Below, in pieces: positions 61,799-64,000 of a DNA stretch of 64,000 nucleotides. The notes beneath the pieces are model-generated. The model was not told where the DNA came from. It saw nothing but the letters and a program-made list of their open reading frames with translations, and did not search any database. The position numbers and the translations under genes were made by a program. Source of the DNA: CAVPKN01 sp963832835 (GTDB taxonomy: Bacteria; Chlamydiota; Chlamydiia; Chlamydiales; JAAKFR01); assembly GCA_963832835.1 (NCBI GenBank), contig CAWHVD010000001.1, forward strand, positions 930,001 through 994,000, read 5' to 3'. Within the stretch, counting starts at the first letter, position 1. Every line of letters begins with the position of its first letter.

Positions 61799-62003
61799 TT
61801 TATACCAATCCACAGAAATAACACTTCAAAAATGGCGTGTTATATCATTTCCAGAAAATAAAGCCATGAAGTGGTACTGGGTAACAAGACAGATTTGGAT
61901 GATCGTTTCGAAGCCTATGTTTTTGCACCTAAGCGAGAAAGGATCGTTCAAAAATGGCTTGTTATACAGTGCCAATTTGTGACTTTATTTCCTGGAAATG
62001 GTA
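61799..62003. repeat. F1 element (61843-62003) next to an older F1 fragment
   Basis: The intact 161-bp copy starts TATCATTTCC (one change), ends GGAAATGGTA with TAA at 62004-62006, but TTA on the left, so flanks do not match. The preceding 61799-61842 is a decayed F1 (ACCAATCCACAGAAATAAC, then TTCAAAAATGGCGTGTTA), suggesting insertion into, or recombination with, an older copy. Lies between the convergent YheT and outer membrane protein genes. Confidence 0.85.
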
Positions 62004-62037
62004 TAACCTTGCCTTGTCGGTTGCAGGCTTTCGGCTT

Positions 62038-62073
62038 AAAAAAAAGAGGTATTGGAGATTAACCAATACCTCT
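62038..62073 (-). terminator. Rho-independent terminator of the outer membrane protein gene
   Basis: On the minus strand: AGAGGTATTGG, loop, CCAATACCTCT followed by a run of T. Located 25 bp after the stop at 62098. Confidence 0.9.
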
Positions 62074-62097
62074 AAGAAAAATGGTTCTACGCTAAAA

Positions 62098-63063
62098 CTA
62101 GAATATCAATTCTAAAGCAACATAGGGGCCTTGGAAACTGGCGTTGCTAAAAGCGTCCATGGAAAGACCGGTACTTGCGGTGTCGACAAAAATCTCTCTA
62201 TCAATCACATTACGATAGGAGAGTGCTTCATAGCCAACCTCTAAGATGGCTTTTAAACATCTAAAATTGTAACCGTAGCTCAAGCCGATGCGGATATCCC
62301 ACATAGGGACAAGGTCCCAAAAAGAGGCATCCTTTGAGAAGGGTTGAGTTTGGGTAAGTGCGCTATCACGTTGGAATTGCACTTTATATCGATTGACTAG
62401 CAAACTCCCTTTTACGGTTGATGTTAGTGCAAACCTACCGGGGCAAAAACAGTGTAAGAAGTTGAGATCGTAATTAGCTTCAAACGCAACTTCAGGACCT
62501 ATCCCACGTGCATGACTTCGCTTGTTGATGTGCTCGTTTCCTGGGCCTAGCCTATATATAAGATCTTCTTCAAATTTTATATTAGCATAATGGAGCCCGG
62601 TTCGAAATGTATAACGGAAAGCATTGCATTGCCGTCCCCACAAACCAATAAGAGCATCGACTGCATAATATTCCAGCTCGACCTTTGAGGATGCAAAACG
62701 AAATACGCCACCTATAGGTATCCCCCCATTGGGCGCTAAAGGACCGCTCGCAGAATCAGACTGGCTTGTTTTGGGAAGATGAGTCCATATTAGTTGAAAA
62801 TCATTCTCACAAAGCCCATATGAGGCATATAGACGGTAAGCACTCTTGTAATCAAAATCATTATTAAACCTGGTGCCATTGGGAAAGGCGTCGAGTGGGC
62901 TTACCGCTTGTGCGTAGAAGCTTTGGCTAATCATCGGTTGAAGAGCAAGGTATTCTCCTCTAACATCCCAAGCTCCAGATTTTGGTTGATGTTCCCAAGC
63001 TGTTGCAGCTCCCGTTGAAGCCATAAATGTGGCTAGTAAAACAAATTTTATCAGATGGTTCAT
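62098..63063 (-). CDS. MOMP-like outer membrane beta-barrel (Legionella OMP/Lpg1974 type)
   Basis: 321 residues. Signal peptide MNHLIKFVLLATFMASTGAA, cleavage after ATA. Mature start WEHQPKSGAWDVRGEYLALQ, alternating strands (YKSAYRLYASYGL, FRYTFRTGLHYANIKFEEDL) and a terminal Phe (VALELIF) mark a beta-barrel. The layout (early WxxxGEYL, central RGIGPEVAFEANYDL, late DIRIGLSYGY) resembles the Legionella major OMP family that is expanded in environmental chlamydiae. Likely porin/adhesin. Has its own terminator. Confidence 0.82.
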   Translation of the reverse strand: MNHLIKFVLLATFMASTGAATAWEHQPKSGAWDVRGEYLALQPMISQSFYAQAVSPLDAFPNGTRFNNDFDYKSAYRLYASYGLCENDFQLIWTHLPKTSQSDSASGPLAPNGGIPIGGVFRFASSKVELEYYAVDALIGLWGRQCNAFRYTFRTGLHYANIKFEEDLIYRLGPGNEHINKRSHARGIGPEVAFEANYDLNFLHCFCPGRFALTSTVKGSLLVNRYKVQFQRDSALTQTQPFSKDASFWDLVPMWDIRIGLSYGYNFRCLKAILEVGYEALSYRNVIDREIFVDTASTGLSMDAFSNASFQGPYVALELIF

Positions 63064-63139
63064 TTTTTGTCCTCATGTGTTCAGAAAGGTTTTCAATGTA
63101 CAATGCGTGTGTAATATCGTCAATTTTTTAGTTGCAGAA

Positions 63140-63316
63140 CCAATTGAAAAACTCCCGACACTTGGAAAATCGACGATTTTGGTGACAATTTTTAGAGCCA
63201 GCTGGGCTGGCTCATGCCGCAATTACGGGAGCATACCCGAATGGGTAGATGAGGAAATGCGGCGAAAATTGCCGCCAAAAGCGCGATTTTACAAGAATCG
63301 GGAGTTTTTCAATTGG
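63140..63316. repeat. Inverted repeat element F6
   Basis: 177 bp, arms CCAATTGAAAAACTCCCGA and complement, with wider imperfect pairing (CTTGNAAAATCG inside both arms). Ends 1 bp before the stop codon of the gene at 63318-63995 and lies upstream of the OMP gene (start 63063). Different sequence from F1-F5. No clear target duplication. Confidence 0.8.
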
Positions 63317-63317
63317 C

Positions 63318-63995
63318 TCATAAGTCGGACATTTTTCTAAAGTGGACGATCGCACTAGTGTTTTTCTTTCTGGATGTCAGGCCGCAAAGAGCCAATAGGT
63401 TTCCGAATAGATTTGCGGCATCTAACAGACTTAATCCACATAAACCAATGATACGTGTCCAGAGATGTTTGCGGGGGGCGAATAATTTTTTTGTGTAGCG
63501 AGCGTAGGTGTTTGCTAATAGGGCCCGAGGAATGTTGTAGTGAGCTTGCACCTTTTCACAAGTGATCTGTGTGCTCATAAGATCAGCATTCCAAATGGCA
63601 AGCATTTGCCTAAAGTATCTTTTATTGATGGTCGTTTTATGTTTGCAATATACAGAAATGGAGCAGGTTGGGGGTAAATATTTTGCGCAGAGGCGCAGGG
63701 CTGCCCCTAATTCACAAAAATGGTCTTCGTTCAGCCAGATGCTGGCTTGAGTTTTATTATTAAAGATCGTTTGCAGTTCGGATGGGTGGCGCTTCATCAT
63801 GACATCGAAGAGCTGATAGGTGCACTGTCTTGGGTAACCAGACTCTAACCAGTGCATGATGTCATCGATTGGTTCAAATGCAATAACAATGCAGGTAGTA
63901 TTTTGAGATAGCTGTTCCTTGACATTCTGTTTCAGGTGGTAGTCATCAAACCAGTTTAAATGCCAAGGTGATTGATGAGGGATTGTTCCCGTCAT
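63318..63995 (-). CDS. Hypothetical protein with C-terminal hydrophobic hairpin
   Basis: 225 residues from an ATG five bases inside the window, so the true start could lie upstream outside. No family recognised. Cys-rich and helical; a hydrophobic stretch near the C-terminus (IIGLCGLSLLDAANLFGNLL, then ALCGL) suggests membrane attachment, possibly Inc-like. TGA stop abuts repeat F6. Confidence 0.6.
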   Translation of the reverse strand: MTGTIPHQSPWHLNWFDDYHLKQNVKEQLSQNTTCIVIAFEPIDDIMHWLESGYPRQCTYQLFDVMMKRHPSELQTIFNNKTQASIWLNEDHFCELGAALRLCAKYLPPTCSISVYCKHKTTINKRYFRQMLAIWNADLMSTQITCEKVQAHYNIPRALLANTYARYTKKLFAPRKHLWTRIIGLCGLSLLDAANLFGNLLALCGLTSRKKNTSAIVHFRKMSDL

Positions 63996-64000
63996 GATTG

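Overview
The window is from the order Chlamydiales, and most likely from a larger-genome, amoeba-associated (non-Chlamydiaceae) lineage of the Waddlia/Parachlamydia/Simkania kind; I cannot name the genus from sequence alone. The main evidence is the gene backbone glmM-glmS-tyrP-(BI-1)-ftsY-sucCD-htrA-(M16)-rmuC-pssA-nrdAB and murB/nusB-infC-rpmI-rplT-pheS, which follows the gene neighbourhood I recall from Chlamydia trachomatis. The NrdB protein also carries the chlamydial Phe at the radical position, and there are eukaryote-like ankyrin, TPR and ADP-ribosyltransferase proteins and a Legionella-type outer membrane barrel.

Layout. 1-3065: minus-strand cluster of a LAB_N protein (partial), a GT2 glycosyltransferase, an alpha/beta hydrolase and a poly(A)/CCA polymerase. 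3.1-12.4 kb: accessory block with two giant paralogous host-interaction candidates, a nucleotidyltransferase-TPR protein and a PARP-ankyrin-nucleotidyltransferase-TPR protein, plus a shortened Rpn-like nuclease gene. 12.9-28.2 kb: a DHCR24-like oxidoreductase, glmM-glmS, an ACR3 transporter, tyrP, an SLC12-like transporter, a BI-1 protein, ftsY, sucCD and an M50 protease. 28.3-34.1 kb: a frameshifted RHS/YD-repeat gene with an overlapping small partner and scrambled RHS debris. 34.2-44.5 kb: htrA, M20 and M16 peptidases, nrdB and nrdA, with a candidate pair of NrdR boxes upstream of nrdA. 44.7-51.3 kb: pssA, a LexA-like protein without its catalytic Ser, a receiver-like protein, a PAP2 phosphatase, an Inc-like ankyrin protein, rmuC and a DnaQ-like protein. 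51.4-59.1 kb: nusB, murB, PHP, methyltransferase, folC, ytqB-like, tRNA-Val, infC, rpmI, rplT, pheS, tRNA-Ser. 59.2-64 kb: repeats, an IS630-type element, a YheT-like hydrolase, an outer membrane barrel and an unknown protein.

The most unusual structure is a set of short, palindromic, non-coding elements. Families F1, F2 and F3 (about 110-165 bp) are all flanked by a 3-bp TTA/TAA duplication. They sit mainly between convergent genes, and in four cases the duplicated TAA is itself the stop codon of a gene (glmS, pssA, the BI-1 gene, rmuC). F1 is inserted inside F2, F3 and F1 abut with a single shared TAA/TTA, and an IS630-type element lies inside one F1. A fourth repeat (F4, about 113 bp) also forms an in-frame N-terminal segment of nrdA. 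Two further large inverted repeats (F5 at nusB/murB, F6 upstream of the outer membrane protein gene) complete the set. The families were read by eye; a genome-wide copy count is not available here.
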